Shown: positions 7,154 through 14,918, counted from the stretch's first letter. The stretch is DNA of 20,464 nt from CALGLS01 sp047626155 (GCA_047626155.1 JBLHRR010000101.1:1-20464); one strand, 5' to 3'. Notes: a model not told the origin generated them from the sequence alone. Translations and numbers: made by a program.

Positions 7154-8272
7154 ATGCCATTCCAACGTCTTCCTAAATCCATCCAGAAAATATTGCATGC
7201 ACAAGGTTTTAACGAGCCTTACCCCATTCAATCCGAAGCCATTCCATTGGTCTTGGAAGGGAGGGATGTCCTTGCTATTGCAAAAACAGGATCGGGAAAA
7301 ACAGCTAGTTATGTCCTACCGGTTTTGACAAATTTGATAGGAAAAACTGCCTTGAAAAACCGACAGGTAAAAGTCCTAGTTCTGGTTCCAACCAGAGAAT
7401 TGGCGATCCAGGTCAGTGATGTATTTGTATTGTTTGCAGAAAAATTGCCAGAGCCTGTTAAAACGTTATCTGTTTATGGAGGGGTCTCTATCAATCCTCA
7501 GATGAAGGCGATGCGAGGGGTACACATATTGGTCGCAACACCAGGCCGTTTATTGGATTTGGTAGACTCTAATGCCCTTCAACTTGGAAGCGTGGACACA
7601 GTTGTTTTGGACGAGGCCGATAAAATGTTGAACCTCGGTTTCAAAGACGAGATGCGCAGAATCTTTGAAAAGCTACCAGCGAAAAGACAGAATCTTTTGT
7701 TCTCGGCAACGCTAAGTCCAGATCTTTCTGGGATTACAGATGTATTGTTACAAGATCCTGCAGTTATAAAAATAGAAGAAAAAGAGGAAGAAGAAGTTTT
7801 GATAAATCAACGAGCTTTTCTAGTGGAAGACGATCGGAAAGGCCCATTGCTAAGAACGTTAATTAAAGAAAATGACTGGCAGCAGGTTTTGGTTTTTACC
7901 TCCTCCGTTTACAAAGCGGACCAAGTGGCTAACAAACTGCGAAAGAATGACATTGATGCGGAATCAATTCATAGTAAAAAAAGTCAAGGGGCCAGAAAGC
8001 AAAATTTGGCACGTTTCAAATCAGGGGGTTTACGCGTTTTAGTCGCCACGGATTTATTGTCACGAGGTATTGATATTGAGGTTTTACCATATGTTATTAA
8101 TTATGAATTGCCTCGATCTCCCAAAGATTATATCCATCGGATTGGAAGAACGGGACGTGCTGGTGCATCCGGAGAGGCCATCTCTTTTGTAACGGAAGCG
8201 GACAGACATCACTTTAAAGTGATTCAAAAGAAAATGGGAACTTGGGTGGAATATGAGCGGGAGGAGATATAA
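7154..8272 (+). CDS. DEAD-box ATP-dependent RNA helicase (RhlE-like)
   Basis: It unwinds short RNA duplexes with ATP, typically in ribosome assembly or mRNA turnover. All core motifs are present, counted from the ATG at 7154: Q motif (YPIQSEAIP, ~22-30), motif I AKTGSGKT (43-50), Ia PTRELAIQ, Ib TPGRLLDL, motif II DEAD (153-156), III SAT (184-186), IV LVFTSS, V ATDLLSRGID and VI HRIGRTGRAG (from 328). The 372-residue product stops soon after the core, without the basic C-terminal extension of many RhlE/CsdA proteins. An upstream TTG at 7094 keeps the frame open, but the added residues do not resemble the family and MPFQRLP is the usual start style. A TACCTTTA box at 7097-7104 could be its -7 element, placing transcription between the two starts. 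Confidence 0.93.
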   Translation: MPFQRLPKSIQKILHAQGFNEPYPIQSEAIPLVLEGRDVLAIAKTGSGKTASYVLPVLTNLIGKTALKNRQVKVLVLVPTRELAIQVSDVFVLFAEKLPEPVKTLSVYGGVSINPQMKAMRGVHILVATPGRLLDLVDSNALQLGSVDTVVLDEADKMLNLGFKDEMRRIFEKLPAKRQNLLFSATLSPDLSGITDVLLQDPAVIKIEEKEEEEVLINQRAFLVEDDRKGPLLRTLIKENDWQQVLVFTSSVYKADQVANKLRKNDIDAESIHSKKSQGARKQNLARFKSGGLRVLVATDLLSRGIDIEVLPYVINYELPRSPKDYIHRIGRTGRAGASGEAISFVTEADRHHFKVIQKKMGTWVEYEREEI

Positions 8273-8400
8273 GGTTTTCGGAACTTCGCGACTAGGAAAA
8301 GAGCGCCGCAAAAGTTCTGAAAGCCATCCTCGTTTAAAGCTCGGGAGGCTTTCAGAAACCTCGCGGCGCTGAAGGGTTTCTCGCGGGTTTCCGAAAGCTT
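8271..8400. repeat. 130-base nested palindrome between convergent genes
   Basis: Four sets of arms nest inside each other: TTCGGA/TCCGAA (8277-8282, 8390-8395), CGCGA/TCGCG (8287-8291, 8381-8385), AGCGCCGC/GCGGCGCT (8302-8309, 8363-8370, perfect) and TTCTGAAAGCC/GGCTTTCAGAA (8315-8325, 8347-8357, perfect). It fills the whole gap between the helicase stop and the CotH stop. It can end transcription from both sides, but it is far longer and more structured than an ordinary terminator, and GC-rich compared with its surroundings. A REP-like intergenic repeat is an alternative. Confidence 0.8.
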
Positions 8401-8406
8401 AATTTC

Positions 8407-9960
8407 CTAAATCTTCACTAAACCAATCACACCACTACTCGCAATCGCACGATCTTCCGAAAACAATCGAAGAAAGTAAGTACCACTGTTCAGGAATGAC
8501 AAATCCAATTCAATACTGTTCGTATTCTTTACTGTGGCTTGATAAACCTCTGCGCCCAGTGAATTGTAAACCTTAAGCGAGTTAAATTGCTCCTTCTCCC
8601 AATTCACAAGAACCGTCGAATTAAATGGATTCGGGAAAGAGGAAGTCGTTCCGGCATCGACCAAATCTACAGCCGTTGTACAATCTAATTGGTTAGCCAC
8701 AAAATCACTTCTTTCTTGAACGAAAGATTTTAAGCCGTAAATATTACCACCCCCTGGCCCGCCACCTGTAGAAATATCATTCTCTATATTGTCATCAAAA
8801 TTGGCGTCAGTATACATCTTATTGCCATCCGCATAAACGGAACTTTGGATCAAAGTCTTCATGGCATCAATCTTAGGATTCATATAATCGGTATTGAAAA
8901 ACTGCTCCGTCAAATCACATAGCTGAGTTTGATACTGGCCGTAAAGCTGTGGGCTGTCAAAGATGTTTTCTAAAAGTGGACGATCATCGCCATGGAAATC
9001 CAACGCCAATGTGGTCACATCGCCAAGACCGGGAGCATAAGAACCAAAAGCTTCATTTCCGTCCCATTTGATCCATTCCCATTTAGATGTAGTTAGATTG
9101 TGATAAATGTAATAGTTACGCGCCGATTCGGTATAGCTATCCAAATTACTAAACAAATTATCCAGCGCTGCAGAACGAAGATATTCCTCCAACTCAATCT
9201 GATCCGCTAATCCACTTTCAAAATCGGCAGCGGAAGAGTTGTCAATAAAATCAGTCAAGGCAATTAGGTCAGACCAATTGTTGTCATCCTCATTTGTCTT
9301 TAGCTCATAACGTTCCTCATAATCAGCTTGGTCGTCACCGTAGTATTTCAAATCGGCAGCATTACCGCTGCCGCCGGGTCCGCCTCCGAAGTTGGCACCC
9401 GCTTTAAACAGATTTCCATCATCATCCAAAATAGCCCAATCCAAAAATTGATCATCTATTTGTTCAACTACCGTATAAAAACCCCAGAGCGTTCCATTGA
9501 AATATACGTTAGCAAAGCTAGCTCTCGGAGCCAGAACATTCGCTTCTCGACAAACATCAAAAAACAATTTCTCCCGCATCAGCGAAGGATCTTTGAAGGC
9601 GTTACTGAAGTTCAGTTTTTTTAAGCCATCATAATTCTGTCCGGTTACGTACTTATTAAAATCAATTTTAAAAGACTTCTTATTCCCCGGATGACCGTAG
9701 CTCGAATTTCCTTTTAGCCGGATGCCGATGTCCGTAAAGGTAGAGACTCCAGAAGCATCGGTAAGGGTCAAATCCGCCTTCATATAAGTTTCAGAATCGT
9801 AATTCAATACGAGGCTGTCCCAGAAACCAGTCTGAGAAAAATCTAAGTCTATTGTTATTATTTGTTCGCTGCCAAAAATATTGTCGCCATCGATTTGTGC
9901 TTGTAAAGGGTTCACCCAAATAGCTGCGAATAAAAGGAATGTAAAAAGTTGCTTGATCAT
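8407..9960 (-). CDS. Secreted CotH-kinase-family protein with T9SS sorting domain
   Basis: A signal peptide (residues 1-22) precedes a CotH kinase domain (Pfam PF08757). The nucleotide-binding RLKGNSS is at 81-87 with following lysines (NKKSFKIDF), the LREKL-like SLMREKLFFD follows, and a WDGNEAFG motif near 299-306 carries the likely metal-binding Asp300. CotH proteins are atypical protein kinases first described in Bacillus spore coats; in Bacteroidota they are usually secreted and their targets are unknown. Two glycine-rich loops (GGGPGG, near residues 190 and 397) look like inserts. The last ~75 residues, beginning at FPNPFNSTVLV and including LNSGTYFLRL, form a type A T9SS sorting domain. 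The 517-residue length is normal for the group. It is monocistronic; the long spacer upstream separates it from the divergent ATPase gene. Confidence 0.88.
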   Translation of the reverse strand: MIKQLFTFLLFAAIWVNPLQAQIDGDNIFGSEQIITIDLDFSQTGFWDSLVLNYDSETYMKADLTLTDASGVSTFTDIGIRLKGNSSYGHPGNKKSFKIDFNKYVTGQNYDGLKKLNFSNAFKDPSLMREKLFFDVCREANVLAPRASFANVYFNGTLWGFYTVVEQIDDQFLDWAILDDDGNLFKAGANFGGGPGGSGNAADLKYYGDDQADYEERYELKTNEDDNNWSDLIALTDFIDNSSAADFESGLADQIELEEYLRSAALDNLFSNLDSYTESARNYYIYHNLTTSKWEWIKWDGNEAFGSYAPGLGDVTTLALDFHGDDRPLLENIFDSPQLYGQYQTQLCDLTEQFFNTDYMNPKIDAMKTLIQSSVYADGNKMYTDANFDDNIENDISTGGGPGGGNIYGLKSFVQERSDFVANQLDCTTAVDLVDAGTTSSFPNPFNSTVLVNWEKEQFNSLKVYNSLGAEVYQATVKNTNSIELDLSFLNSGTYFLRLFSEDRAIASSGVIGLVKI

Positions 9961-10351
9961 TGTTTAGTTATTTAGTATCGTACTTTGCTAATTTGCTAAT
10001 TAGATGATTTTGAATTGTTATAACTTGCTGTGGAATTGGTCTTTTTTGGGAATGAACAGATAACTCTATTAAATACAGCTTTGTTTGGAAAAGACCTACC
10101 AATAGAGCTAAAGCGATGACAAGTTTTTGGGGATTTGCCATATCCAAGCGAAGGCATAAAAGGCGCATACCACCCGTCTTACATTGTCTTAAGGACAAGC
10201 CTACTAGATCAGAAGCTCCTATTAAAAGTATTGAAACCAGCTGAAAGTGCTAAAAAAAAGCAGATTAAGCTGATTGAATATACTGAAATCAGCTTAATCT
10301 GCTAAAAAAGTAGTAGATTAAGCTGGTTCACGCTATTAAAAACGCTAAAAG
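9961..10351. other. Spacer between divergent CotH and ATPase genes
   Basis: In these 391 bases I see no convincing gene. Near the CotH start lies an AT-rich run with TTTGCTAA/TTTGCTAATT repeats (from ~9984). The right third (10235-10326) holds an alternating direct/inverted repeat cluster in front of the ATPase gene. The middle (~10020-10200) is open on the minus strand for 76 codons, but nothing in it resembles a known protein. Confidence 0.6.
10235..10326. repeat. Four alternating copies of a ~16-base repeat upstream of the ATPase gene
   Basis: GCAGATTAAGCTGATT (10260-10275) and its exact reverse complement (10287-10302) form a 16-base perfect inverted repeat with an 11-base loop. A further copy in the first orientation, GTAGATTAAGCTGGTT, lies at 10311-10326. 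A diverged copy in the second orientation lies at 10235-10250 and shares AaCCAGCT and the trailing GCTAAAAAA. Orientations alternate. The last copy ends 25 bases before the ATPase start codon, so the repeats would lie in or next to its promoter or leader. Confidence 0.75.
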
Positions 10352-11794
10352 ATGATGCAATTACAAGAATTGATAGGGAGGGAAAATGAAAAAGGGCAGC
10401 TTATGGCTGCCCTAGAATCCAACAAGCCAGAGCTGGTAGCGCTTATTGGCAGAAGGCGGGTAGGGAAAACCTTTTTAGTTCGAAAGACTTATGAAAAGCA
10501 CATCGTATTGGAAGTAACGGGATTGCAAAAAAACAACCAACAAGCTCAATTGCAAAATTTCCTAGTGAGCATGCAAAGTTATGGCCTAGTAACTGATGCA
10601 GATAAAAAACCAGGAAACTGGCTGGAAACTTTCTTTTTACTAACACAGAAGCTACAACAACTGGATACTCAGAAAAAGTACGTTGTCTTTTTTGATGAGC
10701 TACCCTGGATGGCAGGTAAAAGATCTGACTTTATCTCAGGGTTCAGTTACTTTTGGAATAGCTGGGCTTCTAAGCAAAATATAGTAGTCGTCATTTGCGG
10801 ATCTGCGACTTCCTGGATGATTGAGAAGGTGATCAATGATAGGGGAGGATTACATAATCGGGTTACGAATTTGTTGCATTTGCACCCTTTTGATTTGAAA
10901 AAAGTAGAGGTGTTTTTGGAGTCTAAAAATATTCGCTACCCTCGTTATCAGACGCTGTTATTGTATATGGCTATTGGAGGTATTCCGATGTATCTCGATT
11001 TTATTCGGAAGGACTTGTCTGTAGTTCAAAATATTAATGCGTTGTGTTTTAAAGAGACTGGATTTTTACATAATGAATTTGATCGTTTGTTCCCTGCGCT
11101 TTTCGATAGACCCGAACGGCATGTGGCTATTGTTGAGGCGCTATCCACTAAACAGAAAGGCTTGACAAGAACGGAGCTCTTAAAAATAACTGGCTTGCCA
11201 AATGGAGGAACTTTTTCCAAAACATTGAAAGAACTACAACAATCTGATTTCGTAAAATTATTTTTCGGAATTGGAAGAAAAAAGAAAGATGCTCTCTATC
11301 GTTTGACTGATACTTATAGCCTTTTTTATCTTAGTCAGATCTCTCCAAACAAAGACAGTCAGTCACTCGATTTTGAGCAACTTTTTGCTACTGCTGCTTT
11401 TAAAAGTTGGAGTGGTTATGCTTACGAGAATGTTTGCTTTGAACATATTGCGCAGATAAAATTCAAATTGGGTATCAGTGGCGTTTTAACTAAAATCTAC
11501 AGTTACGTATCCAAAGCAACTGATGACTTACCTGGAACACAAATTGACCTTTTGATTGATCGAATGGATCAGGCGATACATCTTTGCGAAATCAAATTTT
11601 CTCAAAATGAATTTATTCTGGATAAAAAAACGACAGAGAACATCAGGCAAAAAAAGACGATTTTCCAACACAATACTAAAACCAAGAAACACATCTTTAC
11701 CACCTTTATTACCACCTACGGAATGGTAGACAATAAATGGAAAAAAGAATCTGTAGATCAAAATCTGACGATGGATGATTTATTTGAGGCTTAG
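10352..11794 (+). CDS. Stand-alone AAA ATPase with C-terminal PD-(D/E)XK-like domain (ATPase_2/DUF234 type)
   Basis: The N-terminal STAND/AAA-like domain has ELIGRENE at the start, Walker A GRRRVGKT at residues 33-40, Walker B YVVFFDELPW with D115 and E116, a sensor-type CGSATSWM, and the RGGLHNR segment usual for this family (Pfam PF01637). A winged-helix-like section follows (residues ~255-320). The C-terminal part matches the DUF234 region and carries an acidic D399 (GTQIDLLID) and E413-I-K415 (CEIKF), the D...ExK arrangement of PD-(D/E)XK nucleases. At 480 residues it is full length for the group. The cellular role of these ATPases is not established; they are scattered in archaea and Bacteroidota and often appear laterally acquired. 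Adjacent ATG codons at 10352 and 10355 could both start it. It is monocistronic, with two hairpins after its stop. Confidence 0.85.
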   Translation: MMQLQELIGRENEKGQLMAALESNKPELVALIGRRRVGKTFLVRKTYEKHIVLEVTGLQKNNQQAQLQNFLVSMQSYGLVTDADKKPGNWLETFFLLTQKLQQLDTQKKYVVFFDELPWMAGKRSDFISGFSYFWNSWASKQNIVVVICGSATSWMIEKVINDRGGLHNRVTNLLHLHPFDLKKVEVFLESKNIRYPRYQTLLLYMAIGGIPMYLDFIRKDLSVVQNINALCFKETGFLHNEFDRLFPALFDRPERHVAIVEALSTKQKGLTRTELLKITGLPNGGTFSKTLKELQQSDFVKLFFGIGRKKKDALYRLTDTYSLFYLSQISPNKDSQSLDFEQLFATAAFKSWSGYAYENVCFEHIAQIKFKLGISGVLTKIYSYVSKATDDLPGTQIDLLIDRMDQAIHLCEIKFSQNEFILDKKTTENIRQKKTIFQHNTKTKKHIFTTFITTYGMVDNKWKKESVDQNLTMDDLFEA

Positions 11795-11830
11795 AGATTC
11801 CGCATCAAATCGAGCTGTTTCAAAAATAGA

Positions 11831-11864
11831 ATTCGCCCTACGATTTTTAAGTCGCAGGACGAAT
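11831..11864. terminator. Hairpin terminator after the ATPase gene
   Basis: ATTCGCCCTACGA (11831-11843) pairs with 11852-11864, with two G-T pairs, and is followed by TATTTTA. It begins 36 bases after the ATPase stop codon. Confidence 0.65.
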
Positions 11865-11892
11865 TATTTTAGGGAAAGCTCTACAATGTAAA

Positions 11893-11935
11893 ATATGTCA
11901 TATCTACTCCCACGCCTTCAGCGGATATGGCATAT
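11893..11935. terminator. Second hairpin between convergent genes
   Basis: ATATGTCATATC (11893-11904) pairs with GATATGGCATAT (11924-11935) with one G-T pair and a 19-base loop. It lies 31 bases from the stop of the minus-strand aldolase gene and could terminate that transcript. Confidence 0.5.
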
Positions 11936-11966
11936 TAATAAATTCCTTGAATGACTTTTAAGTCGG

Positions 11967-12977
11967 CTACCCCTTCCCATTCTTAATATCCAAAGCCACA
12001 TCAATAATCATATCCTCCTGACCACCAACCATTTTTCGCCTACCCAACTCTTCCAAAATTTCTCTAGACTCCAAACCATACTTTTCCGCAGCTCTTTCCG
12101 AGTGAATTAAAAAACTAGAATAAACACCAGCATAACCCAGCGACAACGTTTCCCGATCCACCCGAACCGGCCGTTGCTGAATAGGTCTGATCAAATCATC
12201 CGCAGCATCCATAAGCTTAAACAAATCGGAATTGCTTTCCACCCCCATTTTATTCATCACCGCAATCAAAACTTCCAGCGGGCAATTACCAGCACCAGCG
12301 CCCATCCCGGCCAGAGAAGCATCCAGTCTATTGGCACCATGTTGCATCGCCACGATGGTATTGGCCACCCCAAGCGAGAGGTTGTGGTGACAATGAATAC
12401 CCACCTCCGTTTTATTATCCAATGCATCTTTAAAAGCCTTGATTCGGTCAGCAACACCGTCCATCATCAAAGCACCAGCAGAGTCGGTCACGTAGACACA
12501 ATCTGCGCCATAAGACTCCATTAATTTCGCCTGCTCCGCTAATTTTGTTGGCTCACTCATATGTGCCATCATCAAAAAACCACCAACGTCCATTCCCATA
12601 TTTTTCGCCGCTTCGATGTGCTGCTGCGAAATATCCGCCTCCGTACAATGCGTCGCAATACGAACCGATTCTACTCCGAGGTCCCTTGCTTTTTTTAAGT
12701 CGTGAATAGTTCCGATGCCAGGAAGTAAGAGCGTTGTTAGTTTTGCATGAGTCAGTCTATCTTTTATACCTTCGAGCCATTCCCAATCGGTATGTGCGCC
12801 AAAGCCATAATTGAAACTACCGCCCATCAAACCATCTCCATGCGATATTTCAATGGCATCCACCTTTGCTTCATCAAGGGCAATGGCAATGCTTTGAATT
12901 TGTTCTTTAGAGTATTGGTGGCGAATGGCGTGCATGCCGTCGCGAAGGGTTACGTCTTGGATGTATATTTTGTGCAT
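11967..12977 (-). CDS. mhpE: 4-hydroxy-2-oxovalerate aldolase
   Basis: It splits 4-hydroxy-2-oxovalerate into pyruvate and acetaldehyde, the last carbon-cleaving step of meta-cleavage catechol breakdown, in the cytoplasm with a divalent metal. The HMGL-like TIM barrel starts with DVTLRDGMHAIRHQ (residues 8-21). Arg12 and His16 correspond by spacing to the catalytic Arg and His of BphI/DmpG, and Tyr286 (GVYSSF) matches the catalytic Tyr. The metal pair is in HCHHN (195-199). The GAGAGNCPLE loop and a C-terminal communication domain for the partner dehydrogenase are present. At 336 residues it is complete. It is probably in the same transcript as the acetaldehyde dehydrogenase gene upstream, but 599 bases and a broken S23-type gene lie between them; the two genes are normally adjacent. 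The hydratase that supplies its substrate is not in the window. Confidence 0.93.
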   Translation of the reverse strand: MHKIYIQDVTLRDGMHAIRHQYSKEQIQSIAIALDEAKVDAIEISHGDGLMGGSFNYGFGAHTDWEWLEGIKDRLTHAKLTTLLLPGIGTIHDLKKARDLGVESVRIATHCTEADISQQHIEAAKNMGMDVGGFLMMAHMSEPTKLAEQAKLMESYGADCVYVTDSAGALMMDGVADRIKAFKDALDNKTEVGIHCHHNLSLGVANTIVAMQHGANRLDASLAGMGAGAGNCPLEVLIAVMNKMGVESNSDLFKLMDAADDLIRPIQQRPVRVDRETLSLGYAGVYSSFLIHSERAAEKYGLESREILEELGRRKMVGGQEDMIIDVALDIKNGKG

Positions 12978-13105
12978 GAGTTTTTGAATTAATTTAAAAG
13001 TAAAATGCCAATTGGAAATGAATCAAAGTTAAATCAAAATGGAAATTAAAATAAAAATGCGCGTCTATCGTGTTTTCTCTCTAGGGTTATGAAGCTTTGT
13101 ATTGT

Positions 13106-13476
13106 TTATTTATTTAAATCTGTATTCTTTTTATTGAGAATCATTTTTGTGCTTATCGAAATCAGCTCGTTAGATTCACTTATCAAATTTAGTCTAAGAT
13201 TATCATCTCCAATTATTAGCTTTAGTAATTATTTTTAGAGCCACTCTAGTTTCCTTCAGTTCTTTCGCGGTAGTTGGCCACCTTATGAACAAAATCTTTG
13301 ACCGTAATCGTACCCTGAGCTTCACCGTAATGCAATGCCGCAGTCCCCGAAGACCTCAGCATTTGATCAAAATAGTATTTCCCAATCTGATCATTTGGCA
13401 AAGTTTTACAAAGAACAATAATATTAGCCGCAAACTCAACAAGTCGATCTTCGAAGTTATAAGTTTTATTGCTCAT
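13106..13476 (-). pseudogene. Four-helix-bundle (S23/23S-IVS type) protein gene broken by two frameshifts
   Basis: The start MSNKTYNFEDRLVEFA, the DQMLRSSGTAALHYGEAQ core and DFVHK are diagnostic of the S23-type four-helix-bundle family. Within the reading frame the match ends at HKV (about 13279). One base further the next frame continues the family with TAKELKETRVALKIITKAN. About 13214 the frame shifts once more to give GDDNLRLNLISESNELISIS and a stop at 13106. The span is 371 bases, two more than a multiple of three, so two single-base insertions restore a ~122-residue protein, normal for the family. The second-frame read ends at a TGA, so the present product would be a short truncated bundle. 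It sits between the aldolase and acetaldehyde dehydrogenase genes. Sequencing error is possible, but neither shift lies in a long homopolymer. Confidence 0.82.
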
Positions 13477-13576
13477 TAGATTATAATTTAGATTTAAAAA
13501 GTCCATATTTTCCAGATGAAACAGTTGGATAAAATTTAATACAGTTGCCCCATTTAGATTTCCATTGTAATTTAGA

Positions 13577-14494
13577 TTAAGAAACCATCCGCTCCCCCGT
13601 AGCAAGCGCCGCACTAGTCATAATATCCAAATTTCCAGCATACTCCGGCAAATAATGCCCAGCCCCCCGAACCTGTAAAAGTATTGTTGTCTTCAAACCA
13701 TGTCGCCAACCAAGCCCCTCAATAAACACCGGCTGATCCTCCGGAATGTCATCAAACTGTACCTCCTGGTGTAGCGAATATCCCGGCACATACTTCTGCA
13801 CCTCCAGCTCCATTTCCTTAATACTCTGTCGAATCGCATCCCTGTCCCCTTGCTCACTCAAAGTAAAAACCGTATCCCGCATAACCATCGGCGGCTCCGC
13901 AGGATTGAGTACAATAATCGCTTTTCCTTTGTCCGCACCGCCAACCTTTTCAATAGCCTGAGAAGTAGTTTCTGTAAACTCATCAATGTTAGCGCGCGTT
14001 CCTGGTCCGGCAGATTTACTAGCAATAGAAGCAACAATCTCCCCATAATGCACCTTAGCAATTTTGGAAACCGCCGCCACCATAGGAATAGTTGCTTGCC
14101 CACCACAAGTCACCATGTTTACGTTCTTGGCGTCAAGGCTGGCGTCAAAGTTGACCGGAGGAACGAGATAAGGGCCAATAGCTGCCGGCGTCAAATCAAT
14201 GATGCGCTTATCTGGATGTCTTTCTACAAAACTATTGTTATAATGATGTGCCTTGGCGGAAGTAGCATCGAAAATAATTTTGATGTCTTCCCATTCTGGC
14301 ATCTTGACCAATCCGTCAATTCCTTCATGGCATGTCTTGACATCCATCCGGCGGGCTCTGGCCAAACCATCAGACTCCGGATCGATGCCCACAAAAACTG
14401 ACATTTCCAGTAGCGTAGAAGTCCGTATGATCTTAATCATCAAATCCGTTCCGATATTTCCAGAGCCAATGATGGCCACTTTTGTCTTTTGCAT
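13577..14494 (-). CDS. mhpF: Acylating acetaldehyde dehydrogenase
   Basis: It oxidises acetaldehyde to acetyl-CoA with NAD+ and CoA, normally receiving acetaldehyde by channelling from the partner aldolase. The Rossmann start KVAIIGSGNIG has the NAD-binding GSGNIG at residues 10-15. The catalytic cysteine is C130 in MVTCGGQATIP. The family segments FDATSAKAH, DLTPAAIGP and SAGPGTRANIDEFTETT are present, as is the dimer-interface GAGHYLPEYAGNLDIMTSAA near the C-terminus. At 305 residues it is full length. Upstream lies a repetitive spacer with a short palindrome (ACGTA/TACGT). It is the first gene of the probable aldolase/dehydrogenase transcript. Confidence 0.94.
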   Translation of the reverse strand: MQKTKVAIIGSGNIGTDLMIKIIRTSTLLEMSVFVGIDPESDGLARARRMDVKTCHEGIDGLVKMPEWEDIKIIFDATSAKAHHYNNSFVERHPDKRIIDLTPAAIGPYLVPPVNFDASLDAKNVNMVTCGGQATIPMVAAVSKIAKVHYGEIVASIASKSAGPGTRANIDEFTETTSQAIEKVGGADKGKAIIVLNPAEPPMVMRDTVFTLSEQGDRDAIRQSIKEMELEVQKYVPGYSLHQEVQFDDIPEDQPVFIEGLGWRHGLKTTILLQVRGAGHYLPEYAGNLDIMTSAALATGERMVS

Positions 14495-14545
14495 AAGTAT
14501 TGTTTTTTATTTCTTTAGGCTTACCGCAGAGCTGACGTACCAGTA

Positions 14546-14631
14546 CGTTTTTTCGCACCTCGCTCTGTGTGAGCCATCCGCGTTTTTTCGCATCTCACTC
14601 TGCAGCCTCTGCGCTCTCTGCGCTCTCTGCG
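14546..14631. repeat. Direct repeats plus CTCTGCG tandem units
   Basis: CGTTTTTTCGCACCTCGCTCTG (14546-14567) recurs at 14581-14602 with two changes. It is followed by CTCTGCG at 14607, 14616 and 14625, a 9-base period. CGCAGAG at 14525-14531 is the reverse complement of the unit. It is compact, GC-rich and lies just upstream of the dehydrogenase gene. Confidence 0.75.
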
Positions 14632-14861
14632 TGATAAAAACACACTATTTAGTAGGTTACATTATTTTTCTCTTCATCCTAGGAATAGCAACCAAGCCAT
14701 AAAAGTATAAAAATCCCAGAAGAAAACAGGACAATAGCTCAAATGCTTTCCACGAACAGGAGTTAACATATGAGCAAGCAGCACCGTTTGCAAAAGGCGG
14801 ATAATAGTGCCTTCTTTCTAATAAGAACTTAGGAGAAAAGCAAGGAGTATTCTTTTTTTCA

Positions 14862-14869
14862 TACATTTG
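14862..14869 (+). promoter_or_regulatory. Possible -7 box of the PAP2/phosphoesterase unit
   Basis: TACATTTG matches the Bacteroidota TANNTTTG consensus and would start transcription about 40 bases before the ATG at 14919. No clear TTTG lies at the usual upstream distance, so this is weak. Confidence 0.3.
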
Positions 14870-14918
14870 TAAGAAACGGTTTTGGTCAAAACCTAAATTT
14901 TATGAAAGTCATAATACA

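Larger units (their letters stand above)
14495..14918. other. Spacer with short tandem and direct repeats
   Basis: These 424 bases separate two divergent genes. The left part (14546-14631) carries two 22-base direct repeats and three 9-base-spaced CTCTGCG units. The right part has a possible -7 box (14862-14869) and a small GTTTTG/CAAAAC palindrome (14879-14892) before the PAP2 gene. A minus-strand frame at 14657-14866 is not convincing as a gene. Confidence 0.6.

Noticed and set aside
9968..10198. 76-codon minus-strand frame upstream of the CotH gene
   Set aside because: It has one hydrophobic stretch but no family resemblance, overlaps repetitive AT-rich DNA next to the CotH start and has no clear start signal.
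10260..10302. Simple transcription terminator from the 16-base inverted repeat
   Set aside because: The gene on its left is transcribed away from it and further copies follow toward the ATPase start, so a terminator alone does not explain it.
13477..13614. Upstream extension of the S23-type frame to 13614
   Set aside because: The added residues come from AT-rich repeats (NLNYNGNLNG), overlap the end of the dehydrogenase gene, and the family start is MSNKTYN at 13476.
13850..14401. 183-codon plus-strand frame inside the dehydrogenase gene
   Set aside because: It is a shadow of a clearly conserved minus-strand gene and has no recognisable domain.
14607..14631. CRISPR array from the CTCTGCG units
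   Set aside because: The units are 7 bases with 2-base gaps; there are no spacers of CRISPR size and no cas genes.
14657..14866. 69-codon minus-strand frame with a hydrophobic end; an overlapping frame reads MKKRILLAFLLSSY then stop
   Set aside because: Neither frame resembles a known protein, the signal-like stretch ends in a stop after 14 codons, and the region is the leader of the divergent PAP2 gene.
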